NCBI GenBank assembly: GCA_947496695.1
Contig: CANMEI010000002.1
Location: 310,001 to 374,000 of the forward strand
Length of the DNA stretch: 64,000 bases
Source: an uncultured Cellulophaga sp.
Lineage (GTDB): Bacteria > Bacteroidota > Bacteroidia > Flavobacteriales > Flavobacteriaceae
Direction: 5' to 3'
Within the stretch, counting starts at the first letter, position 1. Each line of letters starts with the position of its first letter. Below, in pieces: positions 1-8,377 of this stretch. The translations under genes and the position numbers were made by a program. The notes under the pieces were generated by a model that was given only the letters and a program-made list of their open reading frames with translations, searched no databases and was not told the origin of the DNA.

Positions 1-1624
1 TTCTAGCTCCAAACTTAATTGTACCATCACCTTGTCCAAAAATATCTGAAGGCAGTTCAAAATTTACAAACACATTAAAATCTTCCTCTTTAGTGTATTG
101 GTTTTCTTCGGTAATTTCATCATACTCAAAATTATCTAATGAAGCATCATCCTGGTCAACAGCAGTAATTATTGGTAATCGCGTATCAGTATTATCATTA
201 TAAACAGCATATTCATTAGCATATACTAAATATCTTTCATTGAGCCTTTCTTCAGAGGCCTTTGCAAACGATGTCATCCAATCTACTTTTAAATTACCAA
301 ATAAATGTTTACCACCTAAACTGTAATTCTGCATACGTTGATCTTCTAATCGCCTGTTTTTATTTCTACTATTATTAATACCACCTTTCGTTTCACGATT
401 AACTTCTGCTAAAAAACTTGTTACTTGCCCATCAGTAATGGTAAAATCACCAAGCTCCATATCTTCTCCATCAACCATTTCACTTTGCAACCTAAATCTA
501 TTTTCTCTATCATCTCTCCAATTATAAATGGTTTTTAAGAAAAGTGTATTATTTGCATCAATTTTATAATCCATATTTGCTGAAAAACTACGCCTGATAC
601 GTTGTACTAAATACTCACGTTGTTCAAAAACATTTGTATACGGATCAACATCAACCTCTTCTAATATAGCCTCACCATCAGCATCATTAACACCTGTATT
701 GTATTCAAATTCATCAGTCCATTCTGCCTCAACATTATCAGAACCAAAATCATTATTATTATAAGATGCAGAAACCATCCAACCAAATTTTCCGTTTTTA
801 GATCTATCTCCTATCAAAAAAGATCCATTTAAAATTGCTTTATCTGTAATATAATTAATACCTGAACCAGCAGTTGCAGATAGTCTAAAGCCTTGTGGTG
901 AAGTTCTTGTAACCAAGTTAATAGAACCCCCAAGTGCATCAGCATCCATATCAGGAGTTACAGCTTTACTTACCTCAATTGTCTGAATCATATCAGCCGG
1001 AATTAAATCCATTTGAACATTTCTATTATCACCCTCGGCAGAAGGAACACGACTACCATTTAAGGTTACAGAATTTAATTGTGGTGATAAGCCACGAACA
1101 ATTACATTACGAGCTTCACCTTGATCAACTTGCATTGTTATACCTGGTATACGTTTTACAGCATCACCAATATTAGAATCAGGGAATTTACCAATTTGAT
1201 CGGTTGAAACTACATTAGTAATATTTAAATTATTTTTTTGCGTATTTAAAGCTTTTGCTTGACTTCCCAAACCATAACCCAATACTTCAACACCATCTAA
1301 CTCTAGACTTTTAGGTTCAATATATAATTTTATTGATGTTGTCACTCCTTCATTTATAGTGACAGATTTTTCTATATCGGCATAACCTAAATAAGAAATA
1401 GTAACTGCATGCACACCTACCGGAATATTTACCATAGAAAAATGTCCATCAAAATCCGTTACCACACCTTTGTTTAATGTAGTAATATGAATTGTAGCAC
1501 CTGGCACACTTAAACCATTTTCATCAGTTATTGTACCTTCTAAATTTCCATTTTGTGCTTGAATTGCACTACTACAACAAGCAACAAACAGGACTATTAA
1601 AATAGTTTTTAAATAATTTTTCAT
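1..1624 (-). CDS. TonB-dependent outer-membrane receptor, N-terminal 541 codons (cut by window edge)
   Basis: The frame stays open from the ATG at 1624 to base 1, so the C-terminal barrel lies outside the window. Residues 1-23 form a signal peptide ending SSAIQAQ. Residues about 26-105 are a CarboxypepD-regulatory-like beta-sandwich (EGTITDENGLSVPGATIHI), and about 130-240 the plug domain, with PDMDADALGGSINLVTRT near its end. Barrel strands follow. Members of this family import large or scarce substrates (siderophores, oligosaccharides, peptides) across the outer membrane using TonB energy. The plug resembles the TonB-Xanth-Caul type rather than SusC, and no SusD partner is visible, but downstream DNA is missing. 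Family is certain; the substrate cannot be read. The gene follows a TPR/LuxR regulator on the same strand, which may control it. Confidence 0.93.
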   Translation of the reverse strand, partial: MKNYLKTILIVLFVACCSSAIQAQNGNLEGTITDENGLSVPGATIHITTLNKGVVTDFDGHFSMVNIPVGVHAVTISYLGYADIEKSVTINEGVTTSIKLYIEPKSLELDGVEVLGYGLGSQAKALNTQKNNLNITNVVSTDQIGKFPDSNIGDAVKRIPGITMQVDQGEARNVIVRGLSPQLNSVTLNGSRVPSAEGDNRNVQMDLIPADMIQTIEVSKAVTPDMDADALGGSINLVTRTSPQGFRLSATAGSGINYITDKAILNGSFLIGDRSKNGKFGWMVSASYNNNDFGSDNVEAEWTDEFEYNTGVNDADGEAILEEVDVDPYTNVFEQREYLVQRIRRSFSANMDYKIDANNTLFLKTIYNWRDDRENRFRLQSEMVDGEDMELGDFTITDGQVTSFLAEVNRETKGGINNSRNKNRRLEDQRMQNYSLGGKHLFGNLKVDWMTSFAKASEERLNERYLVYANEYAVYNDNTDTRLPIITAVDQDDASLDNFEYDEITEENQYTKEEDFNVFVNFELPSDIFGQGDGTIKFGAR

Positions 1625-1651
1625 TTTTATTCTCTTTGGTTTTTACAATTT

Positions 1652-1675
1652 CAAAATTATGTATATCAGATACAT
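1652..1675 (-). promoter_or_regulatory. Promoter -7 element and adjoining inverted repeat of the TonB receptor gene
   Basis: On the minus strand TAATTTTG (1659-1652) matches the Bacteroidota -7 consensus TAnnTTTG about 28 bases before the ATG. Directly upstream, overlapping the first base of the -7 box, is an inverted repeat ATGTAT-ATCAG-ATACAT (1659-1675) in the spacer region where a regulator could bind. No clear -33 TTTG is seen, which would suit an activator-dependent promoter. Inferred from sequence only. Confidence 0.45.
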
Positions 1676-1797
1676 AGCATGTTTATTTAATGAAAACAAA
1701 AAGGAAAATTTGGTAGCAATTATAGGAAACAAGAGGGCAACAATAAACATTAATTTACATTACAATAACACTTAGCTTATATTTAAGATAAAAGCTG

Positions 1798-3387
1798 TTA
1801 AATTGACAATAAAAAAATACTTAATTCCTCTTTTGTTGCTATTGGTAATTTTTTTCTAAGACGGTATCTTGACACTCTAACACTATCAGGTGTAAGTCGT
1901 AAAATGGAAGCTATTTCTTTTGATGATAAGTTTAGCCTAAGTAAAACACTCAACCTAAGTTCTGCAGGAGATAAATTATCTAAAGTAATATTATTAATTT
2001 TTTGAATAAACTTTGGATGAATTTCTTTAAACAAAACCATAAACTCATCCCATTCATCTTCTTGTGATAAATTAAAATCAATCTCTTTTATTAATTCATT
2101 CAGTTTTCTTTTCAAATCAACATTAGTACGCTCCAAACAATTCTTTAAAGTTTGTGACAAGTTCGAAAGTATTTTATTTTTCTGTGAAAGATGTAAACTA
2201 TATCTTGAAAGCGATGCATTTTTTAAACTAACTTCATTCTGTAAATTCTGCTCTTCCGATTGTTTTTTTTCTAATTCTGCTTTTAAGATTCGTTGTTTAT
2301 AAACCAGTTCTTTCTTAGTCTGTTTTCTTTTTTTTAAAATATATAAGTACCATAAAAAAACTAAAACACAAAAACCTACTATAGAAACCAGCAACAATCT
2401 ATTTTGAGCTTTATCTACTTTACTATTTTGAATTAATAATTCTATTTGCGATTCTTTTTCTTTTGAATCATAAATTACCTGAAGTGCTGTTGCTTGGTTT
2501 GCACTTTGTACTTTATCATTTAGCCTATCAACAACAATATATTTATCTAAAAAATTATAAGCTTCATCTAAATCACCTAGCAATTGATAATTTTCCGCAA
2601 GATCTTTATACGCACTTGCTTCTTCTTGTTTATTTTTAATTCTAATAGCAACTAATAATGATTTTTTAGTATAAAAAAGACCTTTATTTAAAACACCTGT
2701 TTTTCTAAAAACATCACCTAAATTATTTAAAATGTTAGCTAGCCTTGCATCTTTATAATTATTGTGATAATAAAGTGATTTTTCAAAATACTCTTGAGCA
2801 AGATTATAATTTTTTAAATCTTCATAAATACTACCAATGTTTTCATTTACAATTGACAACCCTTCACCTTCTTGTAAACTACCGTACAACTCTAAACTTT
2901 CATTTTGTAATTCCAATGCTTTTACATAATTACCTTTTTTTTCAAAACAGGTACCCAAATTACTTTTCGAATAAGCTAATTGCTTTTTGTCATTTAACTG
3001 TAACGCACCAACTATTCCTTTTTCAAAATACCCCTCTGCAGTAACATAGTTTTTTAAAATTAAATGAATAATTCCTAACCTATTTACCAAATCAAGATAT
3101 AAAGAATCATGAGTTTTATTTTCTAACAATAAACGACCTTTATTAAATTGATTAATAGCCTCTGTATAAACCGTATTTTCTTGACAAAATGCACCTAACT
3201 TGAAATGCGCTTCAGCAATTTCATAATAATTATTTGATTTTAATTTATTTTTAAGATTTTGGTTTAATAAAACGAATGCCTGATCAATAGTAGATAATTT
3301 TTTTTGAGGCTGTTCTAATTCCTGAGAAACAAGTAACCAAACATTTAAAATAAAAAAAGTAGAAAATAAAAATATATTTTTTAGCAC
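1798..3387 (-). CDS. TPR-repeat membrane protein with C-terminal LuxR-type DNA-binding domain
   Basis: A 529-residue protein with a signal-anchor at residues 3-21, then about six tetratricopeptide repeats (residues about 30-310, e.g. AEGYFEKGIVGALQLNDKKQ), one strong membrane helix at about 334-352 (LLLVSIVGFCVLVFLWYLYI), a coiled coil (about 355-440), and a helix-turn-helix of the LuxR/GerE type at about 475-525 (LSPAELRLSVLLRLNLSSKE). This architecture is common in Bacteroidota and is thought to be a one-component regulator: a periplasmic TPR sensor joined through the membrane to a cytoplasmic DNA-binding tail. No receiver or kinase domain is present. It lies 173 bases upstream of the TonB receptor on the same strand, with no clear terminator between them, so that gene is the likeliest target. 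Ligand unknown. Confidence 0.85.
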   Translation of the reverse strand: MLKNIFLFSTFFILNVWLLVSQELEQPQKKLSTIDQAFVLLNQNLKNKLKSNNYYEIAEAHFKLGAFCQENTVYTEAINQFNKGRLLLENKTHDSLYLDLVNRLGIIHLILKNYVTAEGYFEKGIVGALQLNDKKQLAYSKSNLGTCFEKKGNYVKALELQNESLELYGSLQEGEGLSIVNENIGSIYEDLKNYNLAQEYFEKSLYYHNNYKDARLANILNNLGDVFRKTGVLNKGLFYTKKSLLVAIRIKNKQEEASAYKDLAENYQLLGDLDEAYNFLDKYIVVDRLNDKVQSANQATALQVIYDSKEKESQIELLIQNSKVDKAQNRLLLVSIVGFCVLVFLWYLYILKKRKQTKKELVYKQRILKAELEKKQSEEQNLQNEVSLKNASLSRYSLHLSQKNKILSNLSQTLKNCLERTNVDLKRKLNELIKEIDFNLSQEDEWDEFMVLFKEIHPKFIQKINNITLDNLSPAELRLSVLLRLNLSSKEIASILRLTPDSVRVSRYRLRKKLPIATKEELSIFLLSI

Positions 3388-3477
3388 AGTACCTATATAA
3401 AATAATCTGGAAAAGTACTAGACTAGCTTAACTTAAAGTTTATGAAGATATTATTTTAAAGTAAACTTTTATATAAC

Positions 3478-3515
3478 CCAAAAACCCTTTATCGCTAATT
3501 AAAGCAATAAAGGGT
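3478..3515 (-). terminator. Rho-independent terminator of rplU-rpmA
   Basis: On the minus strand, stem ACCCTTTATTGCT / AGCGATAAAGGGT (3515-3503 with 3497-3484) with a small AT loop and a run of five T. It lies 26 bases after the rpmA stop codon. One internal mismatch is bridged. A standard intrinsic terminator. Confidence 0.85.
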
Positions 3516-3540
3516 ATATTTTGTATTAAGAAATTATCTC

Positions 3541-3801
3541 TTAAGCCTCAAAAGGCTCAATAGATACGAAAGATTTTCCTCCCGCTTTCTTTTGGAATTT
3601 TACAATACCATCTACACGAGCGTGTAAAGTATGATCTTTTCCTGCGTATACATTTTCACCTGGGTTGTGTCTAGTTCCACGCTGTCTAACAAGTACGTTA
3701 CCAGCTATAGCAGCTTGACCACCATAAATCTTAACACCTAAACGTTTCGATTCTGATTCTCTACCGTTTTTAGAACTACCTACACCTTTCTTATGTGCCA
3801 T
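3541..3801 (-). CDS. rpmA: 50S ribosomal protein L27
   Basis: An 86-residue protein beginning [20 protein letters not shown], the standard L27 N-terminus that reaches toward the peptidyl-transferase centre. The core [22 protein letters not shown], the KDHTLHA segment and the KF-x-K end all match the family, and the length is usual. There is no N-terminal extension of the Firmicutes kind, so Prp-type processing is not expected. It is the second gene of the rplU-rpmA operon, 28 bases after the rplU stop codon, and is followed by a terminator. Confidence 0.98.
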   Translation of the reverse strand: MAHKKGVGSSKNGRESESKRLGVKIYGGQAAIAGNVLVRQRGTRHNPGENVYAGKDHTLHARVDGIVKFQKKAGGKSFVSIEPFEA

Positions 3802-3829
3802 TTTGTTACGGTTTTAATTTTATTAATAC

Positions 3830-4480
3830 TTATGCTGGTTTCCCACCATCTAATTCATCTTGCCATTTTTTCAACTCATCCCACTTACCTTCTGCAGCTA
3901 ATTTAGCTTGAGCAGGCCATGTATCAGTTACGTGATTACCACGAACATCAGCGATGATTTCAGCAATCTTAGTAGCATCAGTTTTTGCTAATTCAGCAAA
4001 AGTTGAGATTCCTGCAGCAACTAAAGTTTCTGCAATTTTAGGACCAATACCTTCAACTTTCTTTAAGTCGTCAGCTTTTGATTCTTTTTTTGGAGCTGCC
4101 TTTTTAGGAGTTGCTTTAGCAGCTACTTCTTTTTTAGGCTCAGCTTTCTTTGTTGCTTTTTTAGCACCAGAAGAAACTATACTCTCAATTACCAATTCAG
4201 TTAAATACTGTCTGTGACCGTTTTTAACTTTGTAACCTTTACGTCTTTTTTTCTTAAAAACGATTACTTTGTCACCTTTAAGGTGCTTAATGACTTTTGC
4301 CTCAACAGCGGCTCCGTCTATAGCTGGGGCGCCAATAGTTATGTTCTTACCATCTTCTAACAAAAGAACGTTATCAAAAGTAACTTTGCTACCTTCTTCG
4401 TTCTGTAAACGGTGAACATACACTTTTTGGTCTTTCGCAACTTTAAATTGCTGCCCTGCTATCTCTACAATTGCGTACAT
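3830..4480 (-). CDS. rplU: 50S ribosomal protein L21 with C-terminal helix-hairpin-helix extension
   Basis: Residues 1-103 are a complete L21 (MYAIVEIAGQQFKVAKDQKV through KVKNGHRQYLTELVIESI), a large-subunit protein binding 23S rRNA. A linker rich in Lys and Ala (about 104-137) joins it to an extra domain at 138-216. That domain starts DDLKKVEGIGPKIAETLVAA, a helix-hairpin-helix with the GIGPKIAE turn, and ends in a Trp/Lys-rich helical tail. Most L21 proteins are about 103 residues, so this one is roughly doubled. Similar extensions are known in flavobacterial L21; their role is not established, but the fold suggests nucleic-acid contact. First gene of rplU-rpmA, from a consensus promoter. 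Confidence 0.97.
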   Translation of the reverse strand: MYAIVEIAGQQFKVAKDQKVYVHRLQNEEGSKVTFDNVLLLEDGKNITIGAPAIDGAAVEAKVIKHLKGDKVIVFKKKRRKGYKVKNGHRQYLTELVIESIVSSGAKKATKKAEPKKEVAAKATPKKAAPKKESKADDLKKVEGIGPKIAETLVAAGISTFAELAKTDATKIAEIIADVRGNHVTDTWPAQAKLAAEGKWDELKKWQDELDGGKPA

Positions 4481-4514
4481 AGCTTGTGTTTGTTATTAAT
4501 CAATATTTCAAATT

Positions 4515-4530
4515 CCTATTTCTCAATAGG
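4515..4530 (-). promoter_or_regulatory. GAGA-tetraloop hairpin in the rplU mRNA leader
   Basis: On the minus strand CCTATT-GAGA-AATAGG forms a perfect 6-bp stem closed by a GNRA-type loop. It begins just after the predicted transcription start of rplU and about 35 bases before the start codon. It could stabilise the 5' end or bind L21 for feedback. The structure is seen; the role is inference. Confidence 0.5.
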
Positions 4531-4536
4531 CGGGTG

Positions 4537-4566
4537 CAAATATACTTCTAATTCCTTAACTAACAA
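4537..4566 (-). promoter_or_regulatory. Consensus Bacteroidota promoter of rplU-rpmA
   Basis: Minus strand: TTG of CTTG (4566-4564), a 19-base spacer, then TATATTTG (4544-4537). This fits the Bacteroidota primary sigma consensus TTTG-N19..21-TAnnTTTG. Start of transcription is expected near 4530, giving a leader of about 50 bases. Confidence 0.8.
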
Positions 4567-4816
4567 GTGTTTTTAGTCAAAAAAATCGTTATAATTTAAA
4601 ATAATCCTAAAGCATGTAATTCTATAAGTAAAAATACTGTTTATTTATTTTTACTAAATTGAATATCAACAAATAACAATGATTAATTCTTATCGGATTA
4701 ACTTTTTAAGTTAATTAACTGTAACAAAAATGATTTTACATGTACTAATTAAAATAATTTGTAATCAAATTCTTATTTTTCGAGTAATTAAACGAACACT
4801 AAAACACTTATTAAGA
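4567..4816. other. Intergenic region between rplU and the M16 gene pair
   Basis: The 336 bases from 4481 to 4816 hold the rplU leader and promoter on the minus side. On the plus side there is only a weak -7 candidate, TAACTTTT at 4699-4706, just before a short AACTT-TTT-AAGTT inverted repeat. An open frame from 4730 reaches the M16 gene but encodes a non-signal-like N-terminus, so it is taken as untranslated. Nothing else is recognisable. Confidence 0.4.
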
Positions 4817-6139
4817 ATGAAAAGAAATTTATTTCTAGCTATGTCACTTTCTTTAGTGACATTAGCCTCAAACGCTCAAGAGGTGACTTATGAAGAGTAT
4901 GACCTAGACAACGGTTTACATGTAATTCTTCACCAAGACAACAACGCACCATTAGTAACAACATCAGTAATGTACCATGTTGGCGCAAAAGATGAGGACC
5001 CCAAAAAAACAGGATTTGCTCATTTTTTTGAACATTTATTATTTGAAGGTACCGAAAATATCGAAAGAGGAAAATGGTTTGAAATCGTAAGTTCAAACGG
5101 CGGAAAAAACAATGCTAACACTACTCAAGACAGAACCTATTATTACGAAGTATTCCCTTCAAACAAATTAGAACTTGGACTTTGGTTGGAATCTGAACGT
5201 TTAATGCACCCAGTAATTAATCAAATTGGAGTAGACACACAAAAAGAAGTGGTTCAAGAAGAAAAAAGAAGAAGTTACGACAATGCTCCTTATGGAAGAT
5301 GGAGAGAAGTAATGTCAAAAAACTTATTTACAAAACACCCATACAGATGGCAAACAATTGGTTCTCTTGAACATTTGGCAAGTGCCACTCTTGATGATTT
5401 TAAAAACTTTAACAAAACATATTATGTGCCAAACAATGCTGTATTAGTTGTTGCCGGAGACATTAAAATTGATGAGACAAAAAAAATGATTCAAGATTAT
5501 TTTGGCCCAATCCCAAAAGGTGCTGAAATTGATAGACAAACTTTTAAAGAAGAACCAATAACTTCAACCATAAAAGCTGAATTCAGAGATTCTAATATTC
5601 AGATTCCATTAATAATGCTAGGGTATCGCACACCTGAACAAACAAACAGAGAGGCTTATATATTAGATATGGTCTCTACTTTATTAAGTGACGGAAAAAG
5701 TTCTAGACTTTATAAAAAAATTGTTGACCAGAAAAAAATGGCCCTTCAAGTATTTGCTTTTAATGGATCACAAGAAGATTACGGAACGTACATAGTGGGT
5801 GGTTTACCTGTTGGCGATAATACTCTTGAAGCTATTAAAGCTGAAATTGATGAAGAAATCGTAAAGGTTCAAACTGAATTAATTACAGAAAAAGAATATC
5901 AAAAATTACAGAATAAGTTTGAAAACAGCTTCATAAACTCTAATTCAAGTGTTGAAGGTATCGCTAATTCATTAGCAAGAAATTATATGCTTTACAAAAA
6001 TACAGATTTGATTAATACTGAAATAGATATATACCGTTCAATTACTCGTGAAGAAATTAGAGCTGTAGCTAAAAAATATCTAAATCCGAATCAGCGTGTA
6101 GAATTAGATTATTTACCTGAAGAAAAACCTGCAAATTAA
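4817..6139 (+). CDS. M16 family zinc metallopeptidase (active subunit)
   Basis: A 440-residue secreted peptidase of the insulinase/pitrilysin family. The start at 4817 is chosen because MKRNLFLAMSLSLVTLASNA is a clear signal peptide; the frame is open back to 4730 but adds an unlikely 29-residue leader. The inverted zinc motif HFFEH is at residues 69-73, followed by the downstream acidic stretch VVQEEKRRS that supplies the third zinc ligand. Two M16 domains are visible, the second around 200-400 with the R-Y pair near LSDGKSSRLYKK. Family members degrade peptides in a clam-like chamber, and bacterial M16B enzymes often work as active/inactive pairs. The next gene, 8 bases downstream, is the probable inactive partner. 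Location: periplasm. Confidence 0.93.
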   Translation: MKRNLFLAMSLSLVTLASNAQEVTYEEYDLDNGLHVILHQDNNAPLVTTSVMYHVGAKDEDPKKTGFAHFFEHLLFEGTENIERGKWFEIVSSNGGKNNANTTQDRTYYYEVFPSNKLELGLWLESERLMHPVINQIGVDTQKEVVQEEKRRSYDNAPYGRWREVMSKNLFTKHPYRWQTIGSLEHLASATLDDFKNFNKTYYVPNNAVLVVAGDIKIDETKKMIQDYFGPIPKGAEIDRQTFKEEPITSTIKAEFRDSNIQIPLIMLGYRTPEQTNREAYILDMVSTLLSDGKSSRLYKKIVDQKKMALQVFAFNGSQEDYGTYIVGGLPVGDNTLEAIKAEIDEEIVKVQTELITEKEYQKLQNKFENSFINSNSSVEGIANSLARNYMLYKNTDLINTEIDIYRSITREEIRAVAKKYLNPNQRVELDYLPEEKPAN

Positions 6140-6147
6140 AAACTATC

Positions 6148-8226
6148 ATGAAAAAAATATACATAACATTAGTCTTCACTTTATTTGCAGTAATTGTAAA
6201 TGCACAAATAGACAGAAGTGTAATGCCAGAATCTGGCCCTGCACCTGAAATAAATTTAAGCGAACCTCAACAATTTGAACTTAAAAATGGATTAAAAGTA
6301 TTAATTGTTGAAAACCACAAACTACCTAGAGTTTCTATTCAATTAAGAATTGACAATCCGCCAATCGCAGAAGGTGAAAAAGCTGGTACTACATCATTTG
6401 TATCAAGCTTATTAGGTAATGGCTCTACTACAATATCTAAAGATGATTTTAACGAAGAAGTTGATTTTTTAGGAGCTAGAATGAATTTTGGTTCACAGAG
6501 TGCATTTGCTAGTTCTATTTCAAAATACTTTCCAAGAATTTTAGAATTAATGGCCGATGCTGCTATAAATCCTAATTTCACTCAAGAAGAATTTGACAAA
6601 GAGAAAGAAAAAATTATTACTGGTTTGAAAAGCGAAGAAAAAGATGTCGCATCAATTGCATATAGAGCGCAACTAGCATTAGCATATGGCAAAGATCATC
6701 CTTATGGAGAATTTACAACTCCTGAAACAGTTGAAAATATTTCCCTTGCCGATGTTAAACGTTTTCATGCAAACTACTTTGTGCCAGCTAACGCATATTT
6801 GATAGTTATTGGTGATGTTGACACTAAAGAAGTTCAAAAATTAATAAAGAAAAACTTTACTTCTTGGACTAAATCAACACCTCCTTCATTTCAATATTCA
6901 AGACCAAAGAATGCATTGTACACACAAATAAATTTTGTTGATGTACCAAATGCAGTGCAATCAGAAATTGCAGTTGAAAGTTTAGTTGACTTAAAAATGA
7001 GTGATGAGGATTATTTCCCTGCTTTAATAATGAATCAAATTTTAGGTGGTGGCGGTGAAGGTCGTTTATTTTTAAACCTTAGAGAAGATAAGGGGTATAC
7101 ATACGGCTCTTACTCAAGTATTGGAAATGACAAATATGCACCAGCAAGGTTTAGAGCTACTGCACAAGTTAGAAACGCTGTAACTGATAGCTCTGTCGTT
7201 GAAATTTTAAAAGAAGTTCAAAAAATTAAAACAGAACCCGTAAGTGATAAAGATTTAGAAAATGCAAAAGCAAAGTATATGGGCCGTTTTATTATGGCAT
7301 TAGAAAAACCTGAAACAATTGCTGGCTATGCACTTAATATTGAAACAGAAGGTCTTTCAGATGATTATTATAAAACTTATTTAGAGCGAATTAATTCAAT
7401 TACTGTTGAAGATATTCAAAACGTTGCTCAAAAATATTTAACTACTGATAAACTTAGAATTGTAGTTGCAGGTAAAGGAAGTGAAGTTTCAGAAAACTTA
7501 GAAAATGTAAGTTTTAACGGAAACAAAATACCCGTAAAATACTATAACAAAATGATTAAAGAGGTTGAAAAACCAAATTATGACGCAGCTTTACCTGAAG
7601 GAACATCAATTCAAACAGTAATTGATAACTATTTTAAGGCTATCGGAGGAAAAGATAAAGTCGCTACTTTAACTTCTTTAGCTTTAGTTTACGAAGGAAG
7701 TATGAATGGAGCCGTTGTTAAAACAGAAGAAAAAAGAACTACTAATAAATATGCAATGACAATGTATATGAACAATGCTCCTATGCAAACTATTATATCT
7801 AATGGTGATGAGCTTTACATGAAACAAGGCGAAAATAAAATGCCTTTACCAGAAAATGTAGCTACTGACATGAAAAATTCTTTAGGTATTTTTCCTGAGC
7901 AAACATTTACTAAAAATGGAACAGGTAAATTAGTAGGTATTGAAGATGTAGATGGTATAAAGGCTTACAAAATTGACGTAACTGGCGATGTAATAACCGC
8001 ATCTTATTATTATGATGTTGAAACTGGCTTAAAAATCAAAGAAGCATCAGTAACTAATATGAATGGACAAACACAATCTCAAGAAGCTATTTTAAAAGAT
8101 TATACAGAAACTAACGGACTTATGTTCCCTAGTATAAAAATTAGCTCTTTTGGTCCGCAAAAATTGGAAAGCAAATTAATTTCGGCAACTATAAATACAA
8201 ATGTAAGTGATCCTGATTTTGAGTAA
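6148..8226 (+). CDS. M16 family peptidase-like protein without zinc site, with extra C-terminal domain
   Basis: A 692-residue protein with signal peptide (MKKIYITLVFTLFAVIVNA). Residues about 40-450 are two M16 domains, but the place of HxxEH reads TTSFVSSLLGNGST, so the zinc ligands are gone. The substrate-binding R/Y region is kept in the second half (GGGGEGRLFLNLREDKGYTY), as in inactive M16 partners. Residues about 470-692 are an added domain (ALPEGTSIQTVIDNYFKAIG and onward) resembling the beta-rich outer-membrane lipoprotein-sorting / LolA-like fold often fused to these proteins in Bacteroidota. It lies 8 bases after the active M16 gene and is followed by a strong terminator, so the two form one transcription unit and probably one heterodimer. 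Confidence 0.88.
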   Translation: MKKIYITLVFTLFAVIVNAQIDRSVMPESGPAPEINLSEPQQFELKNGLKVLIVENHKLPRVSIQLRIDNPPIAEGEKAGTTSFVSSLLGNGSTTISKDDFNEEVDFLGARMNFGSQSAFASSISKYFPRILELMADAAINPNFTQEEFDKEKEKIITGLKSEEKDVASIAYRAQLALAYGKDHPYGEFTTPETVENISLADVKRFHANYFVPANAYLIVIGDVDTKEVQKLIKKNFTSWTKSTPPSFQYSRPKNALYTQINFVDVPNAVQSEIAVESLVDLKMSDEDYFPALIMNQILGGGGEGRLFLNLREDKGYTYGSYSSIGNDKYAPARFRATAQVRNAVTDSSVVEILKEVQKIKTEPVSDKDLENAKAKYMGRFIMALEKPETIAGYALNIETEGLSDDYYKTYLERINSITVEDIQNVAQKYLTTDKLRIVVAGKGSEVSENLENVSFNGNKIPVKYYNKMIKEVEKPNYDAALPEGTSIQTVIDNYFKAIGGKDKVATLTSLALVYEGSMNGAVVKTEEKRTTNKYAMTMYMNNAPMQTIISNGDELYMKQGENKMPLPENVATDMKNSLGIFPEQTFTKNGTGKLVGIEDVDGIKAYKIDVTGDVITASYYYDVETGLKIKEASVTNMNGQTQSQEAILKDYTETNGLMFPSIKISSFGPQKLESKLISATINTNVSDPDFE

Positions 8227-8244
8227 TTAAACCTCACTCAAACC

Positions 8245-8290
8245 AAAGCACCTACCAAAGTCAAAATTGACTTCAGTAGGTGCTTTTTTT
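8245..8290 (+). terminator. Rho-independent terminator of the M16 pair
   Basis: Arms AAAGCACCTAC (8245-8255) and GTAGGTGCTTT (from 8276), with an inner AAGTCA / TGACTT stem, followed by seven T. Nineteen bases after the stop codon. Strong intrinsic terminator. Confidence 0.92.
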
Positions 8291-8356
8291 ATTAAACAAA
8301 ACTTAAAGTTTAACACTTATTAAGATTTTAAATTTTAAGAGCTATATACCTGGTAC

Positions 8357-8364
8357 TATCTTTG
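8357..8364 (+). promoter_or_regulatory. Promoter -7 element (TATCTTTG)
   Basis: TATCTTTG matches TAnnTTTG exactly. It lies only 13 bases before the TTG start of the small membrane protein gene, which predicts a leader of fewer than ten bases. No good -33 box is visible. Confidence 0.5.
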
Positions 8365-8377
8365 TCAAAAAAAATAT

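Noticed and set aside
934..1176. 80-codon plus-strand frame
   Set aside because: It lies antisense inside the plug domain of the TonB receptor, is rich in His, Tyr and Leu without domain pattern, and is a shadow frame.
4730..4816. Upstream extension of the first M16 peptidase by 29 residues
   Set aside because: The extension would place the signal peptide internally; the ATG at 4817 gives a normal one.
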